64,000 bases of DNA. Origin: an uncultured Caldilineales bacterium (lineage in GTDB: Bacteria > Chloroflexota > Anaerolineae > JAAEKA01). Within the stretch, counting starts at the first letter, position 1. Each line of letters opens with the position of its first letter. The notes under the pieces are model-generated. The model was given only the letters and a program-made list of their open reading frames with translations, was not told where the DNA came from and did not search any database. The stretch covers positions 1-64,000 of the forward strand of contig CALESQ010000040.1 of NCBI GenBank assembly GCA_937907455.1, in the 5' to 3' direction. Shown one piece after another: positions 16,463-25,032 of this stretch. The translations under genes and the position numbers were made by a program.

Positions 16463-16768
16463 CTACGGGACGTCAAGCCCGACCTCGCCGACCAGCTCGC
16501 GCACCTTGACCATGGCCTCGGCCAGCGCGGCCTCGCCGGCGGGTGTGGCGCGGTAGTACTTGCGCTGCTTGCCGCCCACCACCTCGATCTGCTGCTCCAG
16601 ATAGCCAGCCTCGTGCAGCTTGCGCAGGATCGGGTAGAGCGTGCCGGGACTCAGGTCGTAGCCGTGGCGCTGCAGCTCGCGGATCATGTCCAGCCCGAAG
16701 ATCGGCTCTTCGGCCGCGTGGTGCAGGATGTGCAGCTTGATGAAGCCCAAGAACAGGTCGCGAATCAT
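16463..16768 (-). CDS. PadR-family repressor
   Basis: The 101-residue protein is a PadR winged-helix regulator: IKLHILHHAAEEPIFGLDMIRELQRHGYDLSPGTLYPILRKLHEAGYLEQ is the DNA-binding part, with wing KQRKYYRATPAG, followed by a short C-terminal dimer helix. It heads the TauE-ChrA-Cys-rich operon, and a 12-bp palindrome sits 20 bases upstream of its start, so it probably represses this operon. The inducer cannot be read from sequence. Confidence 0.88.
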   Translation of the reverse strand: MIRDLFLGFIKLHILHHAAEEPIFGLDMIRELQRHGYDLSPGTLYPILRKLHEAGYLEQQIEVVGGKQRKYYRATPAGEAALAEAMVKVRELVGEVGLDVP

Positions 16769-16788
16769 GGTGTTGCCTCGCGTTATCG

Positions 16789-16800
16789 AATATCGATATT
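16789..16800. promoter_or_regulatory. Perfect palindrome, candidate PadR operator
   Basis: AATATCGATATT is its own complement and stands out as A+T-rich in G+C-rich surroundings. It lies just upstream of padR and partly overlaps the region where a minus-strand -10 box (TATAAT-like, ATAATATCG) would be, a normal place for an autoregulatory PadR site. Confidence 0.6.
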
Positions 16801-17135
16801 ATATCCGATTCATGACAGCCCACGAATCGCGGTGGCCCGTCATTGCGTCAGGCGTCTCGATTGCCACAAATCGCAATCTAGTCTAAAAAGACGATCTGAC
16901 CCACTAGCGGCGCGTGGTCTTCGCGCTCAACGAGACGATCCGCCTGATGGCCGAGATCGACGAGGCAGTCCCGGACTGGCCGATCAAATGTTGATAAGTT
17001 CCTCCAGTTCCCTGAGTTTCACCGGACGTGTCCCATGTGCCACATCACCCAAGGCCGCCACGATCTCGCCCGCGGGCGTGAGACCATGCCCGACACCTTC
17101 TTCACCTGCGACGCCAACTTGCAGCGCGTGCTCCG
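16801..17135. other. Gap with no intact gene
   Basis: No supportable gene. One plus-strand frame near 16912-16993 reads VVFALNETIRLMAEIDEAV before a stop and may be the end of a lost gene, and another near 17060-17150 reads MPDTFFTCDANLQRVLRY; I cannot assign either. Consistent with decay next to the recombinase. Confidence 0.5.
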
Positions 17136-17391
17136 CTATACGATTCCGGTTATGCCAGCTACGCGGCTGAGTTGACCGCGTCCGGCCGCGCGGTGGCCAC
17201 GGTGATCGATCCAACCGCGGATCGCCTTCACGTCCAGCGGGCTGAACTCGAACACACGACTCGGTGGGCGGTCGCCGCGTTTGATCTCGCCAGCCTGCTT
17301 GACGCTCTCCACTAACAACTCGAAATCCTGCTCGTTCATGCCAGTACTCCTTGCCCCACCTGATCTTGTGCAAGCCGCCTGATCTCAGCAC
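17136..17391 (-). pseudogene. Remnant of a HigBA-like toxin-antitoxin pair
   Basis: At 17391-17345 the minus strand reads LRSGGLHKIRWGK, like the GGLRKIRW segment of RelE/HigB-family toxins, but everything before it is missing. Six bases later, at ATG 17339, a second frame reads NEQDFELLVESVKQAGEIKRG and SRVFEFSPLDVKAIR, the start of HigA/NadS-type antitoxins; the helix-turn-helix expected after it (SQxxFAxLIGVS) is absent and the frame becomes nonsense. Both halves are therefore truncated. A non-functional module is the simplest reading. Confidence 0.55.
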
Positions 17392-17496
17392 GCGATGGCT
17401 GAATTCTACGTTATTGGCGAAGGCTTGGCAAACGGATCACCACGCGCTTTCAGACGCTGCGCACTGCCTCGATCTGCATGCCAGCCTGGGCTAATG

Positions 17497-18489
17497 CTAC
17501 CGCCTGCGCCGTTTGCCGAGGTCCAACCGATCCACCGGTGAGAACTTGTGGTGCTGTATCTGCACATGTGCTTCAGCCAGGTGCATGTACATCTGGGTGA
17601 CTTCCAGCGTTGTGTGGCCCAGGATCAGCCGCAGCGTCATGATGTCGCCGCCGTTCATCAAGTAGCGAACAGCGAAGGTGTGGCGAAACAGGTGCGGGTG
17701 CAGGCGCGGAACGTCAGAGTTGCTGCCAAGACGTCGGATGAGCAGAGCCAGTCCGTTGTAGCTCAAGGGTGTGCCCTCGATGGACAGAAATACTCCCCTC
17801 TCGTCATCCGACTGCGCCTCTGGTCGGTAGGAGTGCAGGTACTTCAACAGGGCCTTCTTCGTCAGAGCGCCGAACGGTACCATGCGTTCCTTATTCCCTT
17901 TGCCACGGACCTTGAGAAAGCCCTCGGTCAGGAATGTGTTGTCCATCGTCAACGTGCACAGTTCTGACGCTCGTATGCCTGTATCAAGAAGCACCAGCAC
18001 GATAGCGTACAATCGTGCACCCAGAAAGCTGTCGGGATTGATAGACTGGACGATCCGGCCAATCTCGTCGTCGCTCAGAATTTCGATCATCGTCTCAGGC
18101 AATTTTGGCGGCTTGAGGCGGTCAAACGGGTGCTTCGCAGTGTAGCCTTCTTCGCACAGCCAACTACCAAACGCCTTGAGCGTTCTCACATAGCCGTGGA
18201 TAGTATGCGAAGATAGCCCGCCTTCCTTTTGGGGTCTCAAGCTGTGACTCTCGTAGCGCGTCTTCCTTCCCTGCAACTGGGCTATGAAAGCTCTCGCCTC
18301 ATCCAGACCGGCATCCCGCAAAGTGGCAGGACTCTCGTTCGTTACAAAGCCGCTAAAGCTGGCGAGATTGGCTCGGTACCATGTCAAGGTCTTTTCACTT
18401 CTGCCTTCGATCTGCTTGGACAGAATGAACAGGTCGATCAGCGATGACAACGGCAACTCTGCCTTGTCCCTCCGGGTTTGTGCGGGCAT
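17497..18489 (-). CDS. Tyrosine recombinase (integrase) adjoining tRNA-Gln
   Basis: The 330-residue protein is a complete tyrosine recombinase. N-terminal SAM-like core-binding domain about residues 10-125; catalytic domain with Arg in DTGIRASEL, Lys in GKGNKERMVPF, HxxR in HLFRHTFAV, LGH in LILGHTTLE and nucleophile Tyr in TQMYMHL. Start ATG 18489 has aaggaggt seven bases upstream; a longer reading to 18534 lacks such a site. It is read away from tRNA-Gln, whose 3' end is 140 bases from its start: the standard position of an integrase in an element inserted at a tRNA gene. It resembles XerC/D in size but the location favours an island integrase. Confidence 0.88.
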   Translation of the reverse strand: MPAQTRRDKAELPLSSLIDLFILSKQIEGRSEKTLTWYRANLASFSGFVTNESPATLRDAGLDEARAFIAQLQGRKTRYESHSLRPQKEGGLSSHTIHGYVRTLKAFGSWLCEEGYTAKHPFDRLKPPKLPETMIEILSDDEIGRIVQSINPDSFLGARLYAIVLVLLDTGIRASELCTLTMDNTFLTEGFLKVRGKGNKERMVPFGALTKKALLKYLHSYRPEAQSDDERGVFLSIEGTPLSYNGLALLIRRLGSNSDVPRLHPHLFRHTFAVRYLMNGGDIMTLRLILGHTTLEVTQMYMHLAEAHVQIQHHKFSPVDRLDLGKRRRR

Positions 18490-18562
18490 CTCAGGACCTC
18501 CTTGACGGCGGTGGTTTCCGCGGGCCGGTCGCAAAAGAGTCAGTATGTCATGGAGGGAAAAA

Positions 18563-18616
18563 GTCAGTTAGTCGTAAACGCGAAAACGACTAGCTGACAC
18601 CGTAGTCAACTAGTCG
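18563..18616. repeat. Three 13-bp repeats between integrase and tRNA-Gln
   Basis: GTCAGTTAGTCGT at 18563-18575 and its inverted copy at 18586-18598 (12 of 13 pairs) flank a 10-base spacer; a third, variant copy GTCAACTAGTCGC lies at 18604-18616, in direct orientation relative to the first. Position between the integrase start and the tRNA 3' end suggests recombinase binding sites, as in arm-type or core sites. Confidence 0.6.
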
Positions 18617-18629
18617 CAATCGGGTGTTT

Positions 18630-18704
18630 TGGCTGGGGTACAGGGACTCGAACCCCAACTTACTGATCCAGAGTCAGCTGTCCTGCCAATTAGACGATAC
18701 CCCA
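18630..18704 (-). tRNA. tRNA-Gln (anticodon CTG)
   Basis: On the minus strand, acceptor TGGGGTA pairs with TACCCCA, the D arm is GTC-TAATTGGCA-GGAC, and the anticodon loop CTCTGGA gives anticodon CTG. The T arm TTGGGGTTCGAGTCCCTG is regular and CCA is encoded at the 3' end (18630-18632). Length 75 with CCA. Confidence 0.95.
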
Positions 18705-18715
18705 GGAACGGGGAG

Positions 18716-18744
18716 ATTTTACCATGCCCTGCCCGCTACGCCAA
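18716..18744 (-). promoter_or_regulatory. Promoter of tRNA-Gln
   Basis: On the minus strand TTGGCG (18744-18739) and TAAAAT (18721-18716) are separated by exactly 17 bases, 11 bases before the tRNA 5' end. Confidence 0.65.
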
Positions 18745-18866
18745 ATTCAGCAGGTCGCCTGTTTCGCCTCGTCCCGCACCTGTGCTACAATGCCGCCACA
18801 GTGCTGCCCGGCAGCCTGTCAATCCGGTATTCATGCCGTTCCTTATCCCAACGAAACGAGATTCTC

Positions 18867-20315
18867 TTGAACGATTCGATCCCTGTCCCTGATGGCGCAG
18901 AGGCTGCCGTGGTTTCTGACTTGCTTGCTTTTGATGCCCTTGCGCCGGCTATGCAGGCCGCCGCAGTCCGCGCCGGTTGGCACAGCCTGATGCCGGTGCA
19001 GGCACAAACTATTCCCCTGTTGCTGGCCAACCAGGATGTAATGATCCAGGCACGTACCGGCAGCGGCAAGACCGGCGCGTTTTTGCTGCCGATGATCCAG
19101 GGCCTTGATCCGCAGGAAGCCACCTGCCAGGGTCTGATTTTGGTTCCCACGCGCGAGCTGGCCCGCCAGGTCTGGCAAGAGGCGCAAACCCTGGCCCAGG
19201 GCACCGGCCTGCGCGCGGTTGCGGTCTATGGCGGTGTGGGCTACGGTGCGCAGATGGAGGCGCTCAAACAGGGCGCGCAGATTGTGGTAGGTACACCCGG
19301 GCGCGTGCTGGATCACCTGCTGCGCCGCACGCTTACCCTCAACGATCTGCGCCTGTTGGTGTTTGACGAAGCTGACCGCATGTTGTCTATGGGTTTTTAT
19401 CCCGACATGGTGCGGGTGCGTCGTTATCTGCCGCAGTACCGCGTGCAGGCTGCCATGTTCTCGGCTACCTTTCCGCCTTATGTGCTGCGTCTGGCCGATG
19501 ATTTTCTGCATCAGCCGCGTTTTCTCAGCCTGAGCAGCGATCATGTGCATGTCACTGACACCGAACACATTGTCTATGAGGTGCCTGGGATGGACAAGGA
19601 TCGCGCCCTGGTGCGTATCATCGAGGTGGAGAACCCAACGTCAGCCATCATCTTTTGCAACACCAAAGTGAAGGTGCATTATGTGGCCGCGGTATTGCAG
19701 CGCTTTGGTTATGACGCCGATGAGTTGAGTGCTGACCTGGGGCAAGCTGACCGTGAGCGCGTGCTGGAGCGCGTGCGTCAGGGGTCGTTGCGCTTTTTGG
19801 TAGCCACCGACGTAGCCGCGCGCGGTTTGGATATCCCCGATTTGTCGCATGTGATCCAGTACGAGGTGCCGGAAGATGTTGAAAGCTACATCCACCGCGC
19901 CGGGCGCACGGGGCGCGCTGGTGCCAGCGGAGTAGCTATTTCGCTGGTGAGCGCGGGCGAACGCATGGCTTTCAACCGCATTGCCAAGCATTATGCTATC
20001 ACTATGACAGAACGGCTGCTGCCGAGTGATGCGGATGTAGAGGCGGTGGTGGCGGAGCGCCTCACTGCACTGCTGGAAGCACGATTGCGCGACCGTGACA
20101 AGCTGCAAGCCGAACGTAGTCGGCGTTTTGCTGCCCTGGCTCGCACGTTGGCCGACGGCGATGACGAGTTGCCGATCATCACCATGTTGCTGGATGACAC
20201 CTATCAGCAATGGCTGCACGCGCCGGTGGTCCCTTCCTCGGCTGCGCCGGCCACCGCACCGCGCTCAGCCTCACCCTCAGCCAGCCGTCCCCGCCGCAGC
20301 CGCAGTAAACGGTGA
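18867..20315 (+). CDS. DEAD-box ATP-dependent RNA helicase
   Basis: The enzyme unwinds RNA duplexes, probably in ribosome assembly or mRNA turnover. All motifs are present in order: Q motif (FDALAPAM...SLMPVQAQTIP), I ARTGSGKTG, Ia PTRELA, GG, Ib TPGRV, II DEAD, III SAT, IV IIFCNT, V ATDVAARGLD and VI HRAGRTGRAG. After the two RecA domains comes a 100-residue tail ending in a basic RPRRSRSKR. No ATG precedes the Q motif in frame; TTG 18867 (reading NDSIPVPDGAE) is my choice. An earlier in-frame start near 18624 would run through tRNA-Gln and is rejected. Possible -10 TACAAT at 18786. Confidence 0.92.
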   Translation: MNDSIPVPDGAEAAVVSDLLAFDALAPAMQAAAVRAGWHSLMPVQAQTIPLLLANQDVMIQARTGSGKTGAFLLPMIQGLDPQEATCQGLILVPTRELARQVWQEAQTLAQGTGLRAVAVYGGVGYGAQMEALKQGAQIVVGTPGRVLDHLLRRTLTLNDLRLLVFDEADRMLSMGFYPDMVRVRRYLPQYRVQAAMFSATFPPYVLRLADDFLHQPRFLSLSSDHVHVTDTEHIVYEVPGMDKDRALVRIIEVENPTSAIIFCNTKVKVHYVAAVLQRFGYDADELSADLGQADRERVLERVRQGSLRFLVATDVAARGLDIPDLSHVIQYEVPEDVESYIHRAGRTGRAGASGVAISLVSAGERMAFNRIAKHYAITMTERLLPSDADVEAVVAERLTALLEARLRDRDKLQAERSRRFAALARTLADGDDELPIITMLLDDTYQQWLHAPVVPSSAAPATAPRSASPSASRPRRSRSKR

Positions 20316-20526
20316 AGCAGTAAAGCATTACCTATTACCAATTCACCATGCGGCACCGCCCCGGGCAATTTTCAAAAGGGGTTTCGATACGGTTTTGGCG
20401 GCGCGTGTCGCCTGGTGGAAGGCTTTTGCGCAGCCGGGCGATGATCGCTGGACGCCGCCAAACCCTACCTGACCCGTGTTCATTGGTGCTTTAAGGAAAT
20501 TGTTCGCTATCTAGACCAGCAATCGG

Positions 20527-20575
20527 TGACCAGTACCTGTCACCCCCTCACCCTTTCACCTTGTCACCCCCTCAT
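20527..20575. repeat. Short-word spacer before miaA
   Basis: Recurring tcaccccctcaccctttcacc-type words end just before the miaA ATG, the same style of spacer as those in the nos region. The rest of the 20316-20581 gap shows no gene or terminator that I can support. Confidence 0.55.
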
Positions 20576-20581
20576 CTGCCC

Positions 20582-21523
20582 ATGCTCAACCCTACCCTTC
20601 TCGCGTTAGTCGGCCCCACGGCGGTAGGTAAAACGGCGCTGGCGTTACGCCTGGCCGAGACGCTTGACGGTGAGATTGTTTCCGCGGACAGCCGACAAAT
20701 CTATCGCGGGCTGGATATTGGCGCGGACAAGGTGAGCCGTGCCGCGCGCGCGGCTACACCTCATCACTTGTTGGATGTGGTGGCCCCTGACGAGATTCTG
20801 ACGCTGGCACAGTATCAACGGCTGGCCTATGCTGCCATTGACGATATTCTGAGCCGTGGCCGCACGCCGTTGTTGGTGGGGGGAACCGGCCTGTATGTGC
20901 GTGCCGTGACAGAGGGTTTGGGTATCCCCGAAGTGCCGCCCGATGAGGCACTGCGCGCCGAGTTAGAGACGTTTGTGGCGCAGTACGGCGCACCCGCGCT
21001 GCACACCCGCCTGCTGGCGCTGGATGCGGTGGCGGCCGCGCGCATTGACGCGCGCAACGTGCGCCGTGTGATTCGCGCGTTGGAGGTGTGTCTCATCACC
21101 GGCCAGCCGATCAGCCAGTTGCAGGCTGCCACACCACCGCCCTACCGTGTGGTGCGCATCGGCCTGACGCGGCCGCGCTCCTGCCTCTATGCGCGCATTG
21201 ATGCCCGCGTAGACGCCATGGTCATCGGCGGGCTGGTCGAGGAAACAGCCGCATTGCTCGCCGCCGGTTATGACCCACAGTTGCCCGCCATGACCGGCCT
21301 GGGCTATCGCCAGATCGCCAGCTATCTGCGCGGGGAATGCAGCCTGGATGAAGCCGTGGCGCTGGTCAAGCAGCAAACACGGCGCTTTGTGCATCAACAA
21401 TACACCTGGTTTCGTCTGGATGATCCCCGTATTACCTGGTTTGATTTGGAAGAAACCACGGAGGAGGAAGTTTTGCAGGGTTTAGGGCCGATGAGTCACC
21501 CAACTTCGCCCCTTACGCTGTAA
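20582..21523 (+). CDS. miaA: MiaA, tRNA dimethylallyltransferase
   Basis: MiaA adds a dimethylallyl group to A37 of tRNAs reading UNN codons. The 313-residue protein opens with the P-loop VGPTAVGKT, followed by SADSRQIYRGLDIGADK, LVGGTGLY, RNVRRVIRALE and AMTGLGYRQIASYL, QQTRRFVHQQYTWFR, all typical MiaA segments. Start ATG 20582 is right before LNPTLLALVGPTAVG; the longer reading from 20561 lies in the repetitive spacer. Stand-alone gene. Confidence 0.96.
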   Translation: MLNPTLLALVGPTAVGKTALALRLAETLDGEIVSADSRQIYRGLDIGADKVSRAARAATPHHLLDVVAPDEILTLAQYQRLAYAAIDDILSRGRTPLLVGGTGLYVRAVTEGLGIPEVPPDEALRAELETFVAQYGAPALHTRLLALDAVAAARIDARNVRRVIRALEVCLITGQPISQLQAATPPPYRVVRIGLTRPRSCLYARIDARVDAMVIGGLVEETAALLAAGYDPQLPAMTGLGYRQIASYLRGECSLDEAVALVKQQTRRFVHQQYTWFRLDDPRITWFDLEETTEEEVLQGLGPMSHPTSPLTL

Positions 21524-21580
21524 TCCTCTCCCCCAACCTCAAACCGTTACCAGATCACGCAGTTCAAATGCCACGTTGTC

Positions 21581-22696
21581 TCACTCACCATCGGCCGCGT
21601 AGTACACGCGCACCGCACCGCTGATCAGGTGTTCGGCGCGCTGGGCAATGTAGCGCCTGCCTGCAAAATCCACGGCAAATTCCGGCGAATTGGGCACGAA
21701 ATCATCAGCAAAAATGCGCTGTTGCAGGCTGGCTTGTGGGTTGAACTGAATGCGCTGTTGCCGTTGCGCTTCGTCCAGCAACAGGGAGCGCAGGCTGGCA
21801 GTTGGCGGCAGCATGGCTTGATAGGCGATTAGCCGCTCCATGATGCCCCCCAGATGCTCAAAGCTTTGCCACGGGCTGATAGCACCTACCACAAAGAGCA
21901 ACGCAGCCTGTACATAGGGGTCGCGCAGCAGCTCGCGGTTGTACCATAGCAGCGATTGCCAGTAACTTTCTTCTGTCACCGCCGGTTCGGCGCGCCAACC
22001 TACATCCAGTCTGCCTGGGATCACACCCTGGGTCAGACCGCATTCGGTGATGAGTACCTTGTGCTTGTCGCCGTAGACCTGACGCACCAGCTCCATCACC
22101 CGGCGATAGCGCAGCGCCAGCCACATGCCGCCTTCACCTTTGTCGCGGATATTCTCTTCGTGCAGTCGCCACAGCGTGGGCCAGTCATATTCGTGAAAAC
22201 CCAGCCAGGTGTAGCTTTCCAGCGTGCCGGGGAAATAGCGCAAAAAGTGACTGCCCAGCAGATTGCCGGTAGCGAAATTCATGCCCACCGGCTCCAGCCC
22301 CTCCCGACGCAGACGCTCACCAAACGCTACTTGAAAATCGTCATAACGGCGCATTTGCTCCGCGGTCGAGGTGCTTTCAGACAGCGGTTCATTGTAGGCT
22401 TCCCAGGCATCAAGCAGCCGTTGCCCGTTCCAGGTGGCTGATGAGGTTTCATGGCGCAGCAGCCGTTCGGCAAAGGCCACTCCATGCGCCGCGGGGTTTT
22501 CCACGAAGCGCGCCTGTTCTTCGGCAGGCACCACCAGTCGCCCCAGCACCCACACATCAGGGCGCAGGCGACGCAGCTCACGCACGAAATCGCGATCAGG
22601 ATCAAGCAGCTTCACCACCGCGGGGCGCAGGCGGGTGAAGGCATCAAACACATCGTTGCCGGTGCGGTTGCAGTGAAAACCATATTTGTGGTGCAT
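21581..22696 (-). CDS. TIM-barrel glycosidase-like protein
   Basis: The 371-residue protein resembles clan GH-A glycosidases. Likely acid/base and nucleophile Glu residues are in LLDAWEAYNEP (about residue 105) and KVLITECGLTQG (about residue 213), at the spacing expected of a (beta/alpha)8 barrel. It lacks a signal peptide and so is probably cytoplasmic or a non-classical protein. Start ATG 22696 (MHHKYGFHCN) is preferred over 22732. Many such proteins in Chloroflexota have no tested substrate, so activity is unproven; the last 60 residues (FVPNSPEFAVDFAGRRYIAQRAEHLI) are not assigned. Confidence 0.6.
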   Translation of the reverse strand: MHHKYGFHCNRTGNDVFDAFTRLRPAVVKLLDPDRDFVRELRRLRPDVWVLGRLVVPAEEQARFVENPAAHGVAFAERLLRHETSSATWNGQRLLDAWEAYNEPLSESTSTAEQMRRYDDFQVAFGERLRREGLEPVGMNFATGNLLGSHFLRYFPGTLESYTWLGFHEYDWPTLWRLHEENIRDKGEGGMWLALRYRRVMELVRQVYGDKHKVLITECGLTQGVIPGRLDVGWRAEPAVTEESYWQSLLWYNRELLRDPYVQAALLFVVGAISPWQSFEHLGGIMERLIAYQAMLPPTASLRSLLLDEAQRQQRIQFNPQASLQQRIFADDFVPNSPEFAVDFAGRRYIAQRAEHLISGAVRVYYAADGE

Positions 22697-22989
22697 GAAG
22701 GGCGAGAGGCTCCTTGCTGATAAGGCTGGCATGGCGTGCTGCCCGGCGGGAAGAAATCAACTCACACCACCAGCAGGCTGGTTGCAGGCAAGCTGTGATT
22801 GCTTGTGTATTATGCACAGCAGCGCACCTTGCGCCAACTGGCTGCGCTCGATAGCTCCGGGTGGCATAGCGAGCGTTCGCGCAAACAAACCGCGCCCACC
22901 ACCGCCCAAATGGATTAGGACGCTGGCAGGCGAATCTATACACAACTCAACTAACACAAAACGGTGGGAGTATGTTACACTACGCCGCC

Positions 22990-25032
22990 ATGAAACGCCT
23001 GACCCGCTCATCGTTGCACCACCTGCTGCACAGCTCGTTGTTTTGGGCTGTTTTGCTGCTGCTGGCGCTACCCTTCGTGTTGTTCTGGCCGCTGTGGCTG
23101 CCCGGCGTGCGCCACATGACCTTTGCCTACGGCGATTTCACCGAGCAATACTATCCCATGCGCGCCTTTGCTGCCGCTGAGTGGCGCGGCTTGCGCCTGC
23201 CGCTGTGGGATCCTTACCCCTTTTCCGGTACACCCGCGGCCGCGGCCAGCCTGTATGCGGCCTATTATCCCTTCACGCTGCTGCTGGCGTTATGGCCTCA
23301 TCCCGCGCCGTTTGTGGCGCTGGAGTTGGAGGCGATTTTGCATCTGGGGCTGGCCGGAGTGTTTACGCTGCTTTTTACTCGCCGTCTTACCGGTAATCTG
23401 ACCGCAGGTGTGTTGGCTGGCATTGCTTTCAGCCTGGGGGGCTTTCTCACTTCGTACCCGCTGGTGCAGTTGGGTATTCTGGAGACGGCAATTTGGCTGC
23501 CGCTGGTCTTGTGGCTGCTGGATGGTGCCCTGGCCCGGCGCAGCTTGCCCCATGTGGCCGCGGCGGGGCTGGCGCTGGCCTGCGCCCTGCTGGCAGGGCA
23601 TCCGCAAACCTTTCTCTATTTGGCTTACCTGACACTGGGATACGCAGCGTTTGCCGTATGGCGTCATGCTACACCGCTGCGTTTTGCCTTGCCTGCGCTG
23701 TTGCTGCTGGCAGGTATTGCCGCGGGCGGTAGCGCGGCGCAATGGCTGCCCAGCCTGGAGCTAATGCCGCTTTCACCGCGTGCTGATTTGAGCTATGCCG
23801 CCGTGGCTAACGGTTTTGCCCCGCATGAGTTGCTGGGATTGCTGCGCGCCAACCGCGGCGGGCAGTGGTCGCCCCTGTACGTGGGGATGTTGCCCGTGGC
23901 GCTGGCACTGCTCAACCCGCTGTTGATGGGGCTGCATCGCCGCCGTCACACCATTCGCCTGCTTGATCCTGCGGCGCCTGCTTTTTGGCTGGTGGTGTTG
24001 CTGGTGGCGCTTGGCCTGGCATTGGGGGGCAACGGCTGGCTATATCCGTTGGCGCATGGTCGGCTGCCTGGGTTTGATCTGTTCCGCAACCAGGAGCGCG
24101 CGGCATTGTTGGCGAGTTTTGCCCTGGCTGTGCTGGCGGCCTATGGCTGGGCCGCGTTACCCCGGGCGGTCACGGCACGGCGCAGCCTGGTTGTGCTGTT
24201 GCTGGCGCTTCTCTTTGCCGATCTGTATCACGCCAACTTTGGTTTGATGCTGCAACCCCGGCCTGCAGCAGGCTATTTTCCTGCTATGCCGCTGGTGCAG
24301 CACCTGCAAAGCACCGGCTCCGCCGATTGGCGTACCAGCAGCGAGGGTTTGCTGCCCGGCGATGGCAACGCAGGTTCGGTGTTTGGTGTGCGCGACGTTA
24401 GTGGCAACAGCCCGCTGCATATCGCCGCCTATGACGATTTTTTGGCTGCTGTGCCGGAGCAGCGTTTTTGGGAGCTGCTCAACGTGCAGCACCTGCTCAC
24501 CCGGCGTGTACTCGACCACGGCGCGCTGGCTCCGGTGATCAGCGAAGGCGATTTGCAGCTCTATCAGGTCTTTGTCAGGGCGCGGCCGGCCTGGGTGGTG
24601 CATCAGGCTCAGGTGATGGCGGATCAAGCTGCGGCGCTGGCCGCGGCAGGTAACTCCGCGCTTGATCCCTGGGCCACGGTGGTGCTGGAGCAAGCGCCCG
24701 CGCCTGCGCCTCAGCTATCTGATGCTTCCGAAACCGTGGAATTGTTGCATTTTTCCCCGCAGCGGGTGGTGATCGAAGCCGATCTGGCCGCGCCCGGTGT
24801 GCTGATAAGCAGCGAAATCAGCTACCCAGGCTGGCAGGTATGGGTGAACGGGCAACCGGCTGTGGCGTTGCGTGCCTATGGGGTGCTGCGCGCGGTGGCG
24901 CTGCCCGCGGGGCAGGCCGTGGTAGAATGGCGTTTTCGCTCGTTGTCAGCCTGGGGAGGGGCCGCGCTCAGCGCGGCAACGTGGCTGGCTGTTGCAGGAT
25001 GGCTACTGCATCGCCGCACTACGTGGTGCTAG
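22990..25032 (+). CDS. YfhO-like multi-spanning membrane protein
   Basis: This 680-residue protein resembles the YfhO/GT-C superfamily, thought to be involved in decorating surface polymers with sugars. The N-terminal extracytoplasmic motif FAYGDFTEQYYPMRAFAAAEWRG and LPLWDPYPFSGTP, about a dozen hydrophobic helices (residues 25-420), and a C-terminal globular segment with ISSEISYPGWQVWVNG all fit. I favour ATG 22990: a TACACT -10-like box ends eight bases before it, as for other putative leaderless genes here. ATG 22972 in the same frame is the alternative. It converges with, and overlaps by 4 bases, a small minus-strand gene. Confidence 0.75.
   Translation: MKRLTRSSLHHLLHSSLFWAVLLLLALPFVLFWPLWLPGVRHMTFAYGDFTEQYYPMRAFAAAEWRGLRLPLWDPYPFSGTPAAAASLYAAYYPFTLLLALWPHPAPFVALELEAILHLGLAGVFTLLFTRRLTGNLTAGVLAGIAFSLGGFLTSYPLVQLGILETAIWLPLVLWLLDGALARRSLPHVAAAGLALACALLAGHPQTFLYLAYLTLGYAAFAVWRHATPLRFALPALLLLAGIAAGGSAAQWLPSLELMPLSPRADLSYAAVANGFAPHELLGLLRANRGGQWSPLYVGMLPVALALLNPLLMGLHRRRHTIRLLDPAAPAFWLVVLLVALGLALGGNGWLYPLAHGRLPGFDLFRNQERAALLASFALAVLAAYGWAALPRAVTARRSLVVLLLALLFADLYHANFGLMLQPRPAAGYFPAMPLVQHLQSTGSADWRTSSEGLLPGDGNAGSVFGVRDVSGNSPLHIAAYDDFLAAVPEQRFWELLNVQHLLTRRVLDHGALAPVISEGDLQLYQVFVRARPAWVVHQAQVMADQAAALAAAGNSALDPWATVVLEQAPAPAPQLSDASETVELLHFSPQRVVIEADLAAPGVLISSEISYPGWQVWVNGQPAVALRAYGVLRAVALPAGQAVVEWRFRSLSAWGGAALSAATWLAVAGWLLHRRTTWC

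Noticed and set aside
17497..18489. Housekeeping XerC/XerD
   Set aside because: Possible from length, but the tRNA-adjacent position, repeats and decayed neighbours point to an element integrase; no dif-like site was seen.
18624..18866. N-terminal extension of the DEAD-box helicase
   Set aside because: The extension would translate tRNA-Gln and its promoter antisense; the helicase Q motif begins only after 18890.
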